Below, in pieces: positions 62,545-64,000 of a DNA stretch of 64,000 nucleotides. Within the stretch, counting starts at the first letter, position 1, and each line of letters opens with the position of its first letter. Below the pieces are notes generated by a model, which was not told where the DNA came from, did no database searches, and saw nothing but the letters and a program-made list of their open reading frames with translations. This stretch comes from Chitinophagaceae bacterium. GTDB lineage: Bacteria > Bacteroidota > Bacteroidia > Chitinophagales > Chitinophagaceae. Location of the stretch: the NCBI GenBank assembly GCA_020847395.1, contig JADLCD010000149.1, positions 1 to 64,000 on the forward strand, given 5' to 3'. A program made the position numbers and the translations under genes.

Positions 62545-64000
62545 ATGAAACGAAGAAATTTTATAACCAACAGCACGATTGTTACTGCGGGTTTAGGCTC
62601 ATTGCTTACTGCCTGTAATGATTCAAAAGAAAAAGTAAATGCTCAGGTAAAAACTACAAGTGAGGAAGTGGCTTCGTTTGAATTGGATGAAGAAACCATA
62701 AGTACGCTGCAGGAAAAAATGACAAATGGAAAATACAGTGCGGAGCAAATAACAAAATTATACCTGCAGCGCATAGAAGCAATTGATAAAAATGGACCGA
62801 AACTCAATTCGGTAATAGAAATAAATCCTGATGCAGTTGCCATAGCAAAAGCAATGGATGATGAGAGAAAAGCCGGTAGGGTAAGAAGCGCTATGCACGG
62901 CATTCCTGTTTTAATAAAAGATAATATTGATACGGCAGATAAAATGCAGACCACTGCGGGTTCTATTGCAATGGAAGGGAATATTGCTTCTAAAGATGCA
63001 TTTGTTGTAAAAAAATTAAGAGATGCCGGAGCGGTAATTCTCGGCAAAACAAACCTGAGCGAATGGGCAAACTTTCGTTCATCCAGTTCCTGTTCAGGCT
63101 GGAGTAGTCGCGGCGGGCAAACAAAATCTCCGTATATACTTGATAGAAATCCCTGCGGTTCAAGCGCCGGTTCAGGTGTAGCAGTGGCGGCGAATTTATG
63201 TACCGTAGCGGTGGGCACTGAAACAGATGGTTCTATCACATGCCCTGCTTCCGTTAATGGTATAGCGGGTTTAAAACCTACGGTTGGGTTGATTAGCCGC
63301 TCGGGTATTATTCCTATTTCTGCAACGCAGGATACTTCAGGGCCTATGGCAAGAACAGTGAAGGATATTGCGATTTTGTTAGGTGTAATGACAGGCACAG
63401 ACGAAGCAGATACTGCTACAAAACAAAGTGAAGGCAAAGCCTTAACAGACTATACAAAATTTTTAGATGCCAATGTATTGAAAGGCAAACGTATTGGTAT
63501 TGATAAAAATCCGCAGGGTAATAACCAGTATATGCATGCCCTTATTAAAAAAGCATTGGATGTTTTAAAACAACAAGGCGCTGAAATTATTGAAATAACA
63601 TATGCTGATGCGATTGATAAATTAGGAAAGTTTGAATCTGATGTATTGAAGTATGAATTTAAAAATGGGTTGAATAAATACCTGGCTTCAGCAAATGCAA
63701 AAGTAAAATCACTTGCAGAAGTAATTGTTTTTAATAAAGCCAATGAAGATAAGGCGATGCCATATTTTAAACAGGAAACACTGGAGGCTTCCGAAAAGAA
63801 AGAATCCTTAGAAAGTAAAGTATATAAAGATGCCCTTCAGCAAAGCCATACAGCATCAAGAAAAATGATTGATGAAGTAATGCAAAAAAATAAGCTCGAT
63901 GCTATTTGCGGGTTAACAATGGGGCCTGCATGTGGTATTGATGTAGTATATGGCGACCGCTGGGGAGATGTTTTTTTGACAGCGCCGGCGGCAATAACAG
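62545..64000 (+). CDS. amidase signature family protein, 3' end outside window
   Basis: Open from the ATG at 62545 to the window end (485 codons). The N-terminus MKRRNFITNSTIVTAGLGSL has a twin-Arg and ends LLTAC, suggesting Tat export and possible lipidation. The amidase triad region is visible: Lys in HGIPVLIKDNID, the Gly/Ser-rich NPCGSSAGSGVAVAANLCTVAVGTETDGSITCPAS with cis-Ser and nucleophile Ser. Family members hydrolyse diverse amides; being exported it is not GatA. Third gene of the GH16 operon. Confidence 0.85.
   Translation, partial: MKRRNFITNSTIVTAGLGSLLTACNDSKEKVNAQVKTTSEEVASFELDEETISTLQEKMTNGKYSAEQITKLYLQRIEAIDKNGPKLNSVIEINPDAVAIAKAMDDERKAGRVRSAMHGIPVLIKDNIDTADKMQTTAGSIAMEGNIASKDAFVVKKLRDAGAVILGKTNLSEWANFRSSSSCSGWSSRGGQTKSPYILDRNPCGSSAGSGVAVAANLCTVAVGTETDGSITCPASVNGIAGLKPTVGLISRSGIIPISATQDTSGPMARTVKDIAILLGVMTGTDEADTATKQSEGKALTDYTKFLDANVLKGKRIGIDKNPQGNNQYMHALIKKALDVLKQQGAEIIEITYADAIDKLGKFESDVLKYEFKNGLNKYLASANAKVKSLAEVIVFNKANEDKAMPYFKQETLEASEKKESLESKVYKDALQQSHTASRKMIDEVMQKNKLDAICGLTMGPACGIDVVYGDRWGDVFLTAPAAIT

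Noticed and set aside
62643..63437. 264-codon open frame on the reverse strand
   Set aside because: Antisense to the amidase gene, whose motifs are unmistakable; the reverse product is Ser/Ala/Pro-rich with no start context.

Overview
The window is a chromosomal segment of a Bacteroidota bacterium, most likely of the Chitinophagaceae or a close relative. Pointers to this are the recurrent Bacteroidota -7 promoter motif TAnnTTTG, almost no Shine-Dalgarno sequences, two TonB-dependent receptors, LytS/LytTR and 7TM sensor kinase systems, and phylum-typical families (PUR-alpha-like DUF3276, DUF4293, DUF4407, a Wzi/RemB-like barrel). I found no rRNA, tRNA, CRISPR array or complete insertion sequence. 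Family assignments come from reading the proteins; no database search was run.

Layout. 1-6.4 kb: a partial S41 peptidase, threonine dehydrogenase, a small c-type cytochrome, folB with a TPR protein, an M1 metallopeptidase and a FemAB-like protein. 6.8-11.9 kb: a glycan-degradation locus, a two-gene glycosidase operon (GH123 plus a GH36-like barrel) divergent from a LacI regulator, with a CG-centred palindrome between them. 12.2-21.1 kb: signalling and envelope genes, namely LytS kinase / DUF4407 / thioredoxin-like / LytTR regulator, a Wzi-like barrel, and a 7TM kinase whose 3' end overlaps that of a convergent NarL-type regulator.

21.2-27.8 kb is the accessory part and the most interesting. 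It holds a lipoprotein with the core of the cholesterol-dependent cytolysin (thiol-activated cytolysin) family but a different C-terminal domain. A secreted PI-specific phospholipase C-like protein starts 12 nt downstream, recalling the Listeria hly/plcA partnership. Then come a RelE/ParE-type toxin-antitoxin pair, an XPF/ERCC4-type nuclease and an AAA_14/DUF4143 ATPase, with several strong intergenic palindromes and tandem repeats.

27.8-49.9 kb is mostly metabolism and transport: serA, a serine hydrolase, pdhB, two TonB receptors, a TolC plus MacB-type ATPase pair without a permease, galM, a flavin-binding protein, a CoA-transferase, an SDR, a YdcF protein, an M20 amidohydrolase followed by a relic of a YncE-like propeller, mtaB, an MsbA-like ABC exporter and DUF3276. 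50-64 kb: an OmpA-like protein, a nucleoside hydrolase with a candidate terminated small RNA upstream, DUF4293/glyA, a sugar nucleotidyltransferase, nitronate monooxygenase, a PpiC-type isomerase, the mlaEFD lipid-transport operon, and a GH16 / lipoprotein / amidase operon cut by the window end. Two membrane proteins under 50 residues (33770-33916 and 52155-52268) are easily missed.
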